From contig NZ_JACCBN010000001.1 of the NCBI RefSeq assembly GCF_013409505.1, positions 62,001-126,000 on the forward strand: 64,000 bases of DNA, read 5' to 3'. Origin of the DNA: Actinomycetospora corticicola. Its GTDB lineage: Bacteria > Actinomycetota > Actinomycetes > Mycobacteriales > Pseudonocardiaceae. This document shows positions 8,704 through 16,712 of the stretch, one piece after another; positions within the stretch are counted from its first letter, which is position 1; each line of letters begins with the position of its first letter. A model generated the notes under the pieces. That model saw nothing but the letters and a program-made list of their open reading frames with translations. It was not told the origin of the DNA and did not search any database. Position numbers and translations under genes: made by a program.

Positions 8704-8898
8704 ATGAAGATCCGAGCCGACCGGGACGTCTGCATCGGGGCGGGCAACTGCGTGCTCGCCGCGGAGAACGTGTTCGACCAGGACGACGACGCGATCGTCG
8801 TCGTCCTGCAGGAGACCCCCGAGGGGGCCGACGCCGAGGCCGCCCGCAACGCGGTCGGGTCGTGCCCGTCGGGGGCGCTGTCGATCGAGGAGACGTAG
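8704..8898 (+). CDS. [3Fe-4S] ferredoxin, P450 redox partner
   Basis: 64 aa, ATG at 8704 with GAGGGG about 9 nt upstream. It has three conserved cysteines (CIGAGNC near the N-terminus and CPSGAL near the C-terminus) and an acidic middle, the pattern of single-cluster [3Fe-4S] ferredoxins that feed electrons to actinobacterial P450s. It directly follows the P450 gene. No ferredoxin reductase is nearby, so reducing equivalents must come from elsewhere in the genome. Confidence 0.93.
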   Translation: MKIRADRDVCIGAGNCVLAAENVFDQDDDAIVVVLQETPEGADAEAARNAVGSCPSGALSIEET

Positions 8899-8998
8899 CG
8901 GAGCGGAGCTCGACCATCGAGCGGGGAGTGGCGACGGCGCCGTCCGGTCGCGAGCGACACGTCCGGATCGCGCCTCCGCGCTGCTAGCGTCCCGGCCC

Positions 8999-9655
8999 GT
9001 GACCGACGTGTCCTCCCGACCGTTGCGTGCCGACGCCGCGCGCAACCACCGCGCCATCGTGGCCGCGGCGCGGGAGGCGTTCGAGGAGGTCGGCCCCGAC
9101 GTCCCGCTCGAGGAGGTCGCGCGGCGCGCGGGGGTCGGCCCGTCGACGCTCTACCGTCGCTTCGGCGGCCGGGACGAGCTGGTCAACGCCGTGTTCTCCG
9201 AGTACTTCGTCGAGACCGTCGAACCGCTGTTCTCCCGCGTCGGGGCCGAGCCCGACCCGGGCCGCGCGGTCGCGGTGCTCGTCGAGGGGATCGCGCGCGC
9301 GTTCGTGCACCAGCGCGGCATCCTGCGCGCCGCGAAGGACGCCGGCGCGTTCACCCCGGAGCTCGTGCTGCGCTTCGTCGGCCCGATGCACGACCTCGTC
9401 GAGCGCGCGAAGGAGCAGGGTGCCGTGCGCTCCGACCTGGAGGCCCGCGACCTCCCCGCGGTCGCCCACATGCTGGCCTCGATCGCCGCGCCGTTCGGCA
9501 GCGAGGTCGAGCCGCGCACGTGGGACCGCTATCTCGCGTTCCTGGTCGACGGGCTCACCGCCGGGGCCGAACGCACCGCACTGCCCCCCCTCCCCCCACC
9601 GCCGCGCGCCGAGGTCGCCGAGCGGCTCGGTTGCTCGGACAGGAGCCGCACGTGA
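8999..9655 (+). CDS. TetR-family transcriptional regulator
   Basis: 218 aa, GTG start at 8999 with a TAGCGT -10-like box at 8985-8990, suggesting a leaderless transcript. The N-terminal HTH is clear (ARNHRAIVAAAREAF, then GVGPSTLYRRFGGRDELV); the rest is an alpha-helical ligand domain. Its stop overlaps the start of the permease gene (GTGA), so regulator and transporter are co-translated, and the transporter substrate or a derivative may be the ligand. A 12-bp palindrome GTCGC-GA-GCGAC (8947-8958) lies upstream and could be its operator. Confidence 0.92.
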   Translation: MTDVSSRPLRADAARNHRAIVAAAREAFEEVGPDVPLEEVARRAGVGPSTLYRRFGGRDELVNAVFSEYFVETVEPLFSRVGAEPDPGRAVAVLVEGIARAFVHQRGILRAAKDAGAFTPELVLRFVGPMHDLVERAKEQGAVRSDLEARDLPAVAHMLASIAAPFGSEVEPRTWDRYLAFLVDGLTAGAERTALPPLPPPPRAEVAERLGCSDRSRT

Positions 9656-11055
9656 CGAGATCCCTGCGCTGGACGGTCCACGGCGACGGCCGTGCTCCCG
9701 GCCCGGGGGAGGTGGTGCGACCCGACGAACGGATGAGCTGGGGGCGCACCGTCGGACTCGGGATGCAGCACGTCCTCGCCATGTTCGGGGCGACCTTCGT
9801 CTTCCCCGTCCTCATGGGCCTGGACCCGAACCTCGCGATCCTGCTCTCCGGGCTCGCGACGATGCTGTTCCTGCTGATGACCCGGGGCCGCGTCCCCAGC
9901 TACCTGGGCACCAGCGCGTCGTTCGTCGGCGTCGTCGCCGCGGTGCGGGCCGACGGCGGCACCAGTGCCGAGGTGACCGGCGCGATCGCCGTCACCGGCG
10001 TCGTCCTCGCCCTGGTCGGGCTGGCGGTGCACCTCGGCGGGGCGCGCATCATCTCGGCGATCCTGCCGCCGGCCGTCACCGGTGCGGTGGTGCTGCTGAT
10101 CGGCTTCAACCTCGCCCCCGTCGTCGCGGGCACGTACTGGCCGCAGGACCAGGGCGTCGCCCTGGTGACCATGCTCGTCGTCATGGTGGTGGCGGTCGCC
10201 GCCCGCGGGATGCTGGGCCGCCTCGCCGTGCTGGTCGGCCTCGTCGTCGGCTACCTGCTCTCGGTGGTGCTCGACGCCGTGCTGGGGCCGATCACCGCGC
10301 CGGACGCCTCCGGGGTCGTGTCCACGCACCTGCGCCTGGACTTCTCGAAGGTGGGCGACGCCCCGTGGGTGGGGCTGCCGCTGGGCTCGCCGGACGCCCC
10401 GGGTCTGCACTTCCCCGCGTTCAGTGCGACCGCGATCCTCATCGTGGTGCCGGTGGTCGTGGCGCTCATCGCGGAGAACACCGGGCACGTCAAGGCGGTC
10501 GCGTCGATGACCCGCGAGGACCTCGACCCGTACCTGGGGCGGGCGCTCGCGGCGGACGGCATCGCCACCGCGGTCGCGGGCGGGGTCGGGGGGTCGCCCA
10601 CCACGACCTACGCCGAGAACATCGGGGTCATGGCCGCGACGCGGGTCTACTCGACGGCGGCCTACTGGGTGGCGGCCGTCGTCGCGGTGCTCATCGGGTT
10701 CTGCCCGAAGTTCGGTGCGGTCGTGGCGGCCACCCCGGGCGGCGTGCTGGGCGGGATCACCGTGGTGCTCTACGGGATGATCGGCCTGCTCGGCGCGCGG
10801 ATCTGGGTGGAGAACAAGGTCGACTTCTCCCGCCCGGAGGTGCTCGTGCCGCTGGCCGCGGGCATCGTGATCGGCGTCGGCGACGTGACCATGCGCTTCG
10901 CCGGCGGGCAGTTCGGCGGCATCGCGTTCGGCACCGTGGTGACGATCGCGGGCTACCACCTCATGCGTCGCCTGGCCCCGGACCGTCCGGACCCGATGCC
11001 GGCGGAGACGGTGGAGCGGACCCCGGAGCCTCGAGACCCGCCAGAAGGGCGATGA
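9652..11055 (+). CDS. NCS2-family uracil/xanthine permease
   Basis: 467 aa, GTG start overlapping the TetR stop, with AGGAG 7 nt upstream. A polytopic inner-membrane nucleobase:H+ symporter: many hydrophobic segments, the conserved AENTGHVKAV segment and the family signature TTYAENIGVMAATRV. Overall closest to the UraA/RutG/PyrP subgroup, so uracil is the most likely substrate, with xanthine possible. Its last 95 bp overlap the 3' end of the convergent TetR gene. Confidence 0.92.
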   Translation: MTRSLRWTVHGDGRAPGPGEVVRPDERMSWGRTVGLGMQHVLAMFGATFVFPVLMGLDPNLAILLSGLATMLFLLMTRGRVPSYLGTSASFVGVVAAVRADGGTSAEVTGAIAVTGVVLALVGLAVHLGGARIISAILPPAVTGAVVLLIGFNLAPVVAGTYWPQDQGVALVTMLVVMVVAVAARGMLGRLAVLVGLVVGYLLSVVLDAVLGPITAPDASGVVSTHLRLDFSKVGDAPWVGLPLGSPDAPGLHFPAFSATAILIVVPVVVALIAENTGHVKAVASMTREDLDPYLGRALAADGIATAVAGGVGGSPTTTYAENIGVMAATRVYSTAAYWVAAVVAVLIGFCPKFGAVVAATPGGVLGGITVVLYGMIGLLGARIWVENKVDFSRPEVLVPLAAGIVIGVGDVTMRFAGGQFGGIAFGTVVTIAGYHLMRRLAPDRPDPMPAETVERTPEPRDPPEGR

Positions 11056-11614
11056 GGGTCCGCCCGAACAGGTCGTCGGGCACCGAGTCCGGGCTGAGCC
11101 GGCGGTGCTGCACCAGGCCGCGGGCCAGCGCGGAGGTCACGGTGGCGACCTCGGCGTCGGACATCGAGAGCGTGGTGCCGCGCCGGGTGCGCTCCTGCTC
11201 CACCATCGCGGTGGTGACCTCGTGCACCCGCCGGTGGTGGGCGGCCAGCTCCGCGCCGAACGCGGGGGAGCGCAGGGCGTAGAGCCAGGCCTCGGCGCCG
11301 AGCTCCGCGAGGTGGTCGGAATCGGCCTCGGCGAGGAGCTGGCGGTTCAGCGCCGGCACCGCGGCCTCGAAGCCGTCGGCGAGCTCGGCCTGCGCGGTGG
11401 CGAACTCCTGCGCGGAGCGCCGCTCCATCAGGGCGACGAAGAGCTTCTCCTTGCTGGTGAAGTGGGCGTACACCGAGCCGACGGAGGTGCCGGCGGTCCG
11501 GGCGATCTCCTCCACCGACGCCGCGCCGTAGCCGCGCTCGGCGAACACCGTCGCCGCCGCGTCCAGGAGGTTCTCGTGGGTGCGCGCCTTCGCAGCGGCC
11601 CGACTGCCGGACAT
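10961..11614 (-). CDS. TetR-family transcriptional regulator
   Basis: 217 aa from the ATG at 11614; an in-frame extension to 11680 would run into a strong hairpin and adds no homologous sequence. HTH at residues about 10-55 (ARTHENLLDAAATVFAERG, then GTSVGSVYAHFTSKEKL). The C-terminus is a Pro/Gly-rich tail that overlaps the permease 3' end antisense by 95 bp. The target is unknown; the neighbouring small secreted protein gene and the permease are candidates. Confidence 0.88.
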   Translation of the reverse strand: MSGSRAAAKARTHENLLDAAATVFAERGYGAASVEEIARTAGTSVGSVYAHFTSKEKLFVALMERRSAQEFATAQAELADGFEAAVPALNRQLLAEADSDHLAELGAEAWLYALRSPAFGAELAAHHRRVHEVTTAMVEQERTRRGTTLSMSDAEVATVTSALARGLVQHRRLSPDSVPDDLFGRTLIALLAGLEAPGSAPPSPPASGPDGPGPGDA

Positions 11615-11645
11615 GGGGACAGTCTCCCCCGTGGAGGAGGATCGA

Positions 11646-11688
11646 CGGGGCGGGTGGGTGATGGTTCCAGCATCACCCACCCGCCCCG
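11646..11688 (-). terminator. 18-bp perfect stem-loop
   Basis: CGGGGCGGGTGGGTGATG is followed by a 7-nt loop and its exact reverse complement. It lies 40 bp downstream of the stop of the small secreted protein gene and upstream of the TetR gene, as expected for an intrinsic terminator between two leftward genes. There is no T-run, which is usual in high-GC actinobacteria. Confidence 0.75.
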
Positions 11689-11728
11689 CGTCATCCGGTC
11701 GGTCGGGGGTCCGGCCGGCGGGCGGTCG

Positions 11729-12010
11729 TCAGACCGACGATCCGAACAGTCCGGTCGTCACGCCGCCGACCAACGGCGCCGCGACCCCGTCCACGCCGCC
11801 GACGACGCCGCCCACGAGGTCGGTGACCCCGCCGAGCAGCTCACCGCCCGCGCCGACGAGGCCGCCGACGAGTCCCTTGCTCGCCTGCGACGCCGCGGGG
11901 GAGTGGCCGTGGGAGTGCGACTCGGTGGCGTTCGCCGCGCCGGCCATCGCGACCGTGCCGACGCCCGCGAGCATCGTGGCGGCGGCGAGCCGGGTGGTCA
12001 TGCTGGTCAT
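11729..12010 (-). CDS. Small secreted Gly/Val-rich protein
   Basis: 93 aa. The ATG at 12010 has a strong AGGAGG 6 nt upstream. An N-terminal signal peptide (hydrophobic core LAAATMLAGVGTVAMAG, cleavage expected after AANA, about residue 28) is followed by a short His-rich stretch (SHSHGHS) and then a repetitive hydrophobic region built of LVGG/VVGG/LLGG units. It resembles small surface-active exported proteins of actinomycetes but lacks a recognisable chaplin domain. Function unknown; a cell-surface or hydrophobic-coat role is inference. Confidence 0.75.
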   Translation of the reverse strand: MTSMTTRLAAATMLAGVGTVAMAGAANATESHSHGHSPAASQASKGLVGGLVGAGGELLGGVTDLVGGVVGGVDGVAAPLVGGVTTGLFGSSV

Positions 12011-12278
12011 GGGGTTCCTCCTGGTGGTGTCCCGACGTCCCGCTCGTCCGAGGCGTCGGCGGAACTCTCCCGACGTCCGGAGCGGTCGTTCGTCGCGGGG
12101 TCACTCAGTGAACGGACCCTCAATGAACCGATCGGTGCCCGGACTGCCGTCCATCGGACCCGGGCCTCCTGGCGAACGGCCGCTCGATCCGCTCGACCGA
12201 GTGATACCTGGTCTCTTCGGGTGAACATCATCCGCCAACGTGACGGTCGGTGATCTCTCCTCGTCGGATCGCTCCTCG

Positions 12279-12308
12279 TTGACTTCCTGTGTCTGATGGT
12301 CCTAGAGT
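12279..12308 (+). promoter_or_regulatory. Predicted promoter of the arsR-SRPBCC operon
   Basis: TTGACT (12279-12284) and TAGAGT (12303-12308) are separated by 18 bp, a good match to a housekeeping sigma promoter. The -10 box touches the left arm of the ArsR palindrome, so repressor binding would block transcription start. Confidence 0.6.
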
Positions 12309-12336
12309 CGTACTCAACCTAAAGGTTGAATACGAC
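12307..12336. promoter_or_regulatory. ArsR-family operator palindrome
   Basis: GTCGTACTCAACCT-AA-AGGTTGAATACGAC: 14-bp arms with one mismatch around a 2-bp centre. The core TCAACCT/AGGTTGA is typical of operators of ArsR regulators paired with SRPBCC genes. It overlaps the promoter -10 and start region, 14 bp before the arsR GTG, so it indicates autorepression. Confidence 0.75.
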
Positions 12337-12350
12337 GATCGGAGCGACCG

Positions 12351-12668
12351 GTGGACGACGAGCTCTCCCGAGCCTTCGCCGCCCTGGCCGACCCGATCCG
12401 ACGGGACATCGTCGCCCGCCTCACCGCGGACGACATGACCGTCACGGAGCTCGCCGCGCACCACGCCGTGAGCCTCCAGGCCGTCTCCAAGCACCTGCGG
12501 GTGCTCGAGGCGGCCGGCCTGATCAGCCGCAGGCGGGACGGCCAGCAGCGCTGGGCGCACCTCGAGGTCGACGTGTTCGACCTGCTCACCGGCTGGATCG
12601 ACACCTATCGCCGCCGCGCCGAGCTGCGGCACCAGCGACTCGACGACGTCCTGAGGAGACAGCCGTGA
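12351..12668 (+). CDS. ArsR-family transcriptional regulator
   Basis: 105 aa, GTG start at 12351 with GGAG 6 nt upstream. Winged HTH with RAFAALADPIRRDIV, VTELAAHHAVSLQAVSKHL and the wing RRRDGQQRW. There are no metal-binding cysteines, so this is a non-metal ArsR of the type paired with AHSA1/SRPBCC proteins. Its stop overlaps the GTG start of the SRPBCC gene (GTGA). It probably represses its own operon through the palindrome at 12307-12336; the inducer is unknown. Confidence 0.93.
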   Translation: MDDELSRAFAALADPIRRDIVARLTADDMTVTELAAHHAVSLQAVSKHLRVLEAAGLISRRRDGQQRWAHLEVDVFDLLTGWIDTYRRRAELRHQRLDDVLRRQP

Positions 12669-13141
12669 CCACGACCCTGCAGACCACCATCGAGGCCGAC
12701 CCCACCGTGCCCGCCATCCGCATCACCCGGGAGTTCGACGCCCCTCCGTCCGCGGTCTTCCGGGCCCACGTGGACCCCGTGCTCGTGGTGCAGTGGCTCG
12801 GTCCGCGCCGGCTGACCATGACCGTGCAGCACTGGGACGCCCGGACCGGCGGCGGCTACCGGTACACCCACGTCGGCGAGGACGGCACCGAGCACCACTT
12901 CCTCGGGTCGTTCCACGAGATCCGGCCCGACGAGCGGATCGTGCAGACGTTCGCCTACGTCCCCTTCGCCGACCAGGTGGCGCTGGAGACGATGACGTTC
13001 ACCGAGCTGCCGGGCGGGCGGTGCCGGCTCGAGGGCTTCTCGCTGTGCGGCTCCTTCGAGGGCCGGGACGCGATGCTCGCCTCGGGGATGGACGAGGGTG
13101 TCGTGCAGGGCTACGAGCGCCTCGACGAGGTCCTGTCCTGA
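12665..13141 (+). CDS. SRPBCC/AHSA1-domain protein
   Basis: 158 aa, GTG start overlapping the ArsR stop. One START/Bet v1-like domain of the AHSA1 type: ITREFDAPPSAVFRAHVDP at the start, VQWLGPRR, GGGYRY, the GSFHEIRPDERIVQTF strand pair and a C-terminal GMDEGVVQGYERL helix. Such proteins bind hydrophobic ligands in a central cavity; members paired with ArsR regulators are thought to respond to small organic molecules. No specific substrate can be named. Confidence 0.92.
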   Translation: MTTTLQTTIEADPTVPAIRITREFDAPPSAVFRAHVDPVLVVQWLGPRRLTMTVQHWDARTGGGYRYTHVGEDGTEHHFLGSFHEIRPDERIVQTFAYVPFADQVALETMTFTELPGGRCRLEGFSLCGSFEGRDAMLASGMDEGVVQGYERLDEVLS

Positions 13142-13181
13142 CGGCGGGTGTGGTCGCCCGCGGGGCGGGGAAGGCGCCGGT

Positions 13182-14099
13182 ATGACCTGGTGGGACCCGG
13201 AGTTCCGGGACGTGGTGGCCGCCCTCCCGAGGAGCCGGGGCGACCTCTCCGATCCGGCGGTGCTCGCGGTGCTGCGCGAGCCGGGACCGGACCCCTCCCC
13301 GGAGCCGGACGTCACCTGGACCGCGGGGACCGTGCCGAACACGGCGGGGGACCACCGGATCCCGGTGCGCGTCTACCGGCCCGCGCAGCCGCACCCGAAC
13401 CGGCCCGGATACGTGCACTTCCACGGCGGCGGGCTCTCCTTCGGGAGCCTCAACACCGAGCACCGACGGTGCGTCGCGCTGTGCCGGGACACGGGTGCGA
13501 TCGGGGTGAGTGTCGACTTCCGCATGGCGCCCGAGCACCCGCCCGCGGTCATCCTCGACGACGGGTACTCGGTCCTCCGTCGGATGACCGAACAGTCCGG
13601 GGCGTACGACGTCGACCCGCGTCGGCTCGCCGTCACCGGCGCCAGCGGCGGCGGGATGCTGACGCTCGCCGTCGCGCAGATGGCCCGCGACCGCGGCGAC
13701 ACGGCGCCCGCCCTGGCGTTGGCGCTCTACCCGAACACCGACGACCGCGTCCTGCCGGAGCACGCCTCGCGGCGCGAGGGGCTGCCGGTGATCCCGGAGG
13801 ACGCCATCGCGGCGGTGATGGCGAACCTGGGGCCGCCCGCGCCGTACATCGTCCCGAACCGGACCGAGGACCTGCGCGGCCTCTGTCCGGCCGTGCTGCT
13901 CGTCGGGCAGAACGACCCGCTGCGCGACGAGGTGGTCGACCACGCCTGGCGGCTGATGCGCGCCGGCGTCACGACGGAGTTGCACGTCCTGCCGGGGCTG
14001 CCGCACGCGTTCGACCTGCTCGTGCCGCAGGCCGAGGCCACGCGGCAGGCGGACGGCCTGATGGCCGGTGCCTTCCGGCGCTTCGTCACGGACGCGTGA
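13182..14099 (+). CDS. Alpha/beta hydrolase, hormone-sensitive lipase-type esterase
   Basis: 305 aa from the ATG at 13182. It has the HSL/type IV esterase pattern: oxyanion motif HFHGGG (about residue 87), nucleophile elbow GASGGG with Ser near residue 155, acid in GQNDPLRDE and catalytic His in LPGLPHAF. A cytosolic carboxylesterase acting on short-chain esters is the best general statement. It lies 40 bp downstream of the SRPBCC gene but is probably a separate unit. Confidence 0.9.
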   Translation: MTWWDPEFRDVVAALPRSRGDLSDPAVLAVLREPGPDPSPEPDVTWTAGTVPNTAGDHRIPVRVYRPAQPHPNRPGYVHFHGGGLSFGSLNTEHRRCVALCRDTGAIGVSVDFRMAPEHPPAVILDDGYSVLRRMTEQSGAYDVDPRRLAVTGASGGGMLTLAVAQMARDRGDTAPALALALYPNTDDRVLPEHASRREGLPVIPEDAIAAVMANLGPPAPYIVPNRTEDLRGLCPAVLLVGQNDPLRDEVVDHAWRLMRAGVTTELHVLPGLPHAFDLLVPQAEATRQADGLMAGAFRRFVTDA

Positions 14100-14127
14100 G
14101 CGGGCGGAACGGCTCCGGACATGCGAA

Positions 14128-14172
14128 AGGGGCTGCGGGCCCACGGGTATGAGGCATGGGTCCACAGCCCCT
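14128..14172. terminator. Bidirectional terminator hairpin
   Basis: AGGGGCTG (14128-14135) pairs exactly with CAGCCCCT (14165-14172); inner GGGCCCA pairs with TGGGTCC with one wobble. It sits between the convergent esterase and cold-shock genes and can serve both. Confidence 0.65.
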
Positions 14173-14226
14173 CAGCGGATCGGGCGGCATCGCCTGGATG
14201 GCGGCGCCCGACCGGGTCGGTGCGAG

Positions 14227-14430
14227 CTAGAGCGCCTGCACCTGGTCCGCCTGCGGGCCCTTCGCGCCCTGGCTGGACTCGAAGCTCACGCGCTGGTTCT
14301 CCTCGAGCGAGCGGAAGCCGCCGCCGGTGATGGCCGAGTAGTGGACGAACACGTCCTTGCCACCGTCGTCAGGCGCGATGAAGCCGAAGCCCTTCTCCGC
14401 GTTGAACCACTTGACTGTTCCTTCAGCCAC
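14227..14430 (-). CDS. Cold-shock protein, CspA family
   Basis: 67 aa, the standard length. The GTG at 14430 has AGAGGA about 5 nt upstream; upstream codons are not cold-shock-like. It has [14 protein letters not shown] (RNP-1), DVFVHYSAI (RNP-2) and the C-terminal [14 protein letters not shown] single-stranded nucleic acid-binding RNA chaperone. The roughly 200-bp upstream region to the tRNA gene could hold the long 5' leader common in csp genes, but no cold-box was identified. Confidence 0.95.
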   Translation of the reverse strand: MAEGTVKWFNAEKGFGFIAPDDGGKDVFVHYSAITGGGFRSLEENQRVSFESSQGAKGPQADQVQAL

Positions 14431-14635
14431 GAATCCTCTTTCAGGTCGAGCTCCTCGCGGGCGATCTGTCCACGAGCGTTGCCCGACGCCGGGGCACGGT
14501 CGAAGGAGACGTTCCTCCAACTGTGCTGACCAGGGCCGTTGTCACATCATCCACGGCACCGCGCACGGCGAGGAAAACGAGACTGCAACAGGGACCACGC
14601 TACAGGAAAGGGTCGAGGCGGCCCCGCGGAGGGTG

Positions 14636-14709
14636 TGGAGCGGGCGACGGGAATCGAACCCGCGTAGCCAGTTTGGAAGACTGGGGCTCTACCATTGAGC
14701 TACGCCCGC
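14636..14709 (-). tRNA. tRNA-Gly(TCC)
   Basis: On the minus strand: acceptor GCGGGCG pairs with CGCCCGC, the D-arm carries GCTCAATGGTAGAGC, the anticodon stem is CCAGT/ACTGG with loop CTTCCAA (anticodon TCC, glycine), and the T-arm contains GGTTCGATTCC. A 3' CCA is encoded (14636-14638). Confidence 0.96.
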
Positions 14710-15323
14710 GATGGTCCGGCACCCCGGACCGTGCTCACCGTAGCCGATACCCGACCGGCCACGTACCGCCGGGCGCGCAACCCAGGACGCTCGTGTCGAG
14801 CGCGGGTTGCCCTCCCGGGTGAATCCCGGGGCTACTGGATCGTTCAGTAGACGCTCTGTCACGGTGCAGTCCTTGGCGAACAGCTCGTGAACAGGTACAC
14901 AAGCGCGGTCGACGGACGCGATGGGTGCGGCACACGTTGTTGATGTGTGACGCTCACCTGGTACTTCACGGTAGGTCCGCCGATGCGTGAACCATGGCCG
15001 TACAGGCCGATGAGAGCGACCGGAAGGGACCGGAGCATGGACACGGAGCGCGACACCAGGGTCATCGACACGGACGAGGACCACATCGTCCGCGGGCTCG
15101 ACTGACCCCAGTACGACGACGGGTGCGGACGACGGTGTCCGCACGGCCCGTCCGCACGACCACTCCGGCCGGAGCGGCGACCGCCGCCCGACCGTCGAGG
15201 AGCCGGTGACCCGCGACGCCAGGGCCACCGACCGCCGACCGACGCCCCGGGGCGACCCCCCGGAGTCGGCGTCGTCGCACGGGCGTGAGCCCACCGGGCC
15301 GGGCGCCCTACACTCGGGGCAGA
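14710..15323. other. Intergenic region between tRNA-Gly and tRNA-Pro
   Basis: 614 bp. It contains a small CCCGGG-TGAAT-CCCGGG hairpin near 14814-14830 and a very short plus-strand frame (ATG at 15010 or 15037, stop at 15105; 31 or 22 codons, acidic) with only weak ribosome-site support. I see no convincing gene. Confidence 0.5.
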
Positions 15324-15400
15324 CGGGGTGTAGCGCAGCTTGGTAGCGCACTCGCTTTGGGAGCGAGGGGCCGTGGGTTCGAATCCCGCCACCCCGACCA
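15324..15400 (+). tRNA. tRNA-Pro(TGG), AICE attachment gene
   Basis: Acceptor CGGGGTG pairs with CACCCCG; the D-arm is GCGCAGCTTGGTAGCGC; the anticodon stem CTCGC/GCGAG encloses loop TTTGGGA (anticodon TGG, proline); the T-arm has GGTTCGAATCC; CCA is encoded. The gene is intact; its 3' 46 bp recur at 27015-27060, which marks it as the integration site of the element to its right. Confidence 0.96.
15355..15400 (+). repeat. attL: 46-bp direct repeat in tRNA-Pro
   Basis: The segment from the anticodon loop to the encoded CCA of tRNA-Pro is identical over 46 bp to 27015-27060. Tyrosine integrases of AICEs recombine within such tRNA 3' segments and leave the gene intact. Confidence 0.93.
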
Positions 15401-15485
15401 GACACGACCAGCACGGACGCCGCTCGCGCCGTGGCGGCGGCGGTCCCGGACGGGGCCACTGCACCCATTCCTGCACCAACGGGGC

Positions 15486-16712
15486 TCACGCCTCGCCCTC
15501 CTCGTCCTGCCAGTCGATAGCGTCGAGTGCCTGACGCATCGCGTCGAGGTTGGTGTGCGCGTAGATCGACATCGTGACGTCGAGGTCCGCGTGCCGGGCG
15601 ATCGCCTGGACGACGTGCGGGGGAGTGCCGAGGTCGAGCAGGAGGCTCACCACGGTGTGCCGCAAGTCGTGGAGCCGGACCGTCGGCATCCCGGCACGGA
15701 CCCGCAGTGCGGAGAAGTCGCGATTGAGCGCGCGCGGCTCGACCGGCGTCCCGAGCTTGGTGGCGAACACCAGACCGTGGTCCTGCCACAGCACGCCGGC
15801 CTCCGTCCGCTCCGCCGCCTGTCGGTCCCGGTGCGCGAGGAGTGCTCGCCGGGTGACCTTGGGCAGCGGGATCGTCGCCTCCGACGCCCGGGTCTTGGTC
15901 GCGTCGACCACCAGCCGGCCGCCGACCCGCTGGACCGTCTGCACGACGTCGAGCGTCGCGGCCTCGAAATCGAGGTCCCGCCACCGCAGGCCGAGCAACT
16001 CACCGCGCCGCAGCCCGAGCGTGGCGGCCGTGACGTAGAGCGCGTGCCAGCGGGTGTTCTTCGCGGCGTCGAGGAGCGCGCGGGCCTGGGCGACGGTGAG
16101 GCCCTTCCCGACGCTGTAGGTGGGCGTGGGGACCACCACGAGCTTGGCGACGTTGCGCATGATCAGCTCGTCGCGCTCGGCGTTCGAGAGGCCGTTGCGC
16201 AGGACGGCGTGCACGAACTGGACCTGGCGGACGGTCGGGTGCCGGCCACAGCACCGGCCCGCCGAGCAGCACTGATCCTTGGCGGCCCGGTGCTTGTCGT
16301 AGCCGTTCGCGCAGCACAGGCACTTGGCTCGGAGACGAGTGAGGAACTGGCGGACGTCGGCGCCGGTGAGGCGGTCGAGGCGCTTGCCACCGATCAGCGG
16401 GGCGATGTGCAGCCGGACCGCACTCTCGTAGCCCCGGTGCGTCGTGGCGCGCTTCTCGACCCGGACCCGGTCGAGCCACAGCTCCAGGTACTCGCTGACG
16501 GTGTACGAGCGGTCCGGGGCCGGGATACCCGCCTGGTCGTCGGCCTGGAGCTTGACGAGCTTCTTCCGCGCCTCCTCGTGCGTCTTCCCGTAGACCCGGC
16601 GCCGCTTCACCTCGCCCGAGGTGGTGTGGACGTACGCGGCACCGACCCAGAGCCCGTCGCTGGACCGCTGGAAGATCGTGCCCTCACCGTTGACCTTCCG
16701 TCCCCGGGCCAT
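15486..16712 (-). CDS. int: Tyrosine-family site-specific integrase
   Basis: 408 aa. It has an N-terminal AP2-like arm-binding region, a SAM-like core-binding domain (about 70-190) and a C-terminal catalytic domain with R235 (GLRRGE), K273, H348-x-x-R351 (HDLRHT), H374 and nucleophile Y384 (MSIYAHT). The core-binding domain contains an unusual cluster of seven cysteines (131, 133, 134, 148, 149, 154, 155), probably a zinc-stabilised insert. It lies 86 bp from the tRNA-Pro attL, which it presumably recombines. The ATG overlaps the xis stop by one base, so it is co-transcribed with xis. Confidence 0.96.
   Translation of the reverse strand: MARGRKVNGEGTIFQRSSDGLWVGAAYVHTTSGEVKRRRVYGKTHEEARKKLVKLQADDQAGIPAPDRSYTVSEYLELWLDRVRVEKRATTHRGYESAVRLHIAPLIGGKRLDRLTGADVRQFLTRLRAKCLCCANGYDKHRAAKDQCCSAGRCCGRHPTVRQVQFVHAVLRNGLSNAERDELIMRNVAKLVVVPTPTYSVGKGLTVAQARALLDAAKNTRWHALYVTAATLGLRRGELLGLRWRDLDFEAATLDVVQTVQRVGGRLVVDATKTRASEATIPLPKVTRRALLAHRDRQAAERTEAGVLWQDHGLVFATKLGTPVEPRALNRDFSALRVRAGMPTVRLHDLRHTVVSLLLDLGTPPHVVQAIARHADLDVTMSIYAHTNLDAMRQALDAIDWQDEEGEA

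Larger units (their letters stand above)
12011..12350. other. Intergenic region with divergent promoters
   Basis: 340 bp between the small secreted protein gene (leftward) and the ArsR gene (rightward). The right end holds the ArsR promoter and operator, described separately. I see no gene in the rest. Confidence 0.6.

Noticed and set aside
15010..15105. Short acidic peptide gene (31 or 22 codons) between the two tRNA genes
   Set aside because: No clear ribosome site, no recognisable leader- or toxin-like pattern, and such frames are frequent by chance in this composition.
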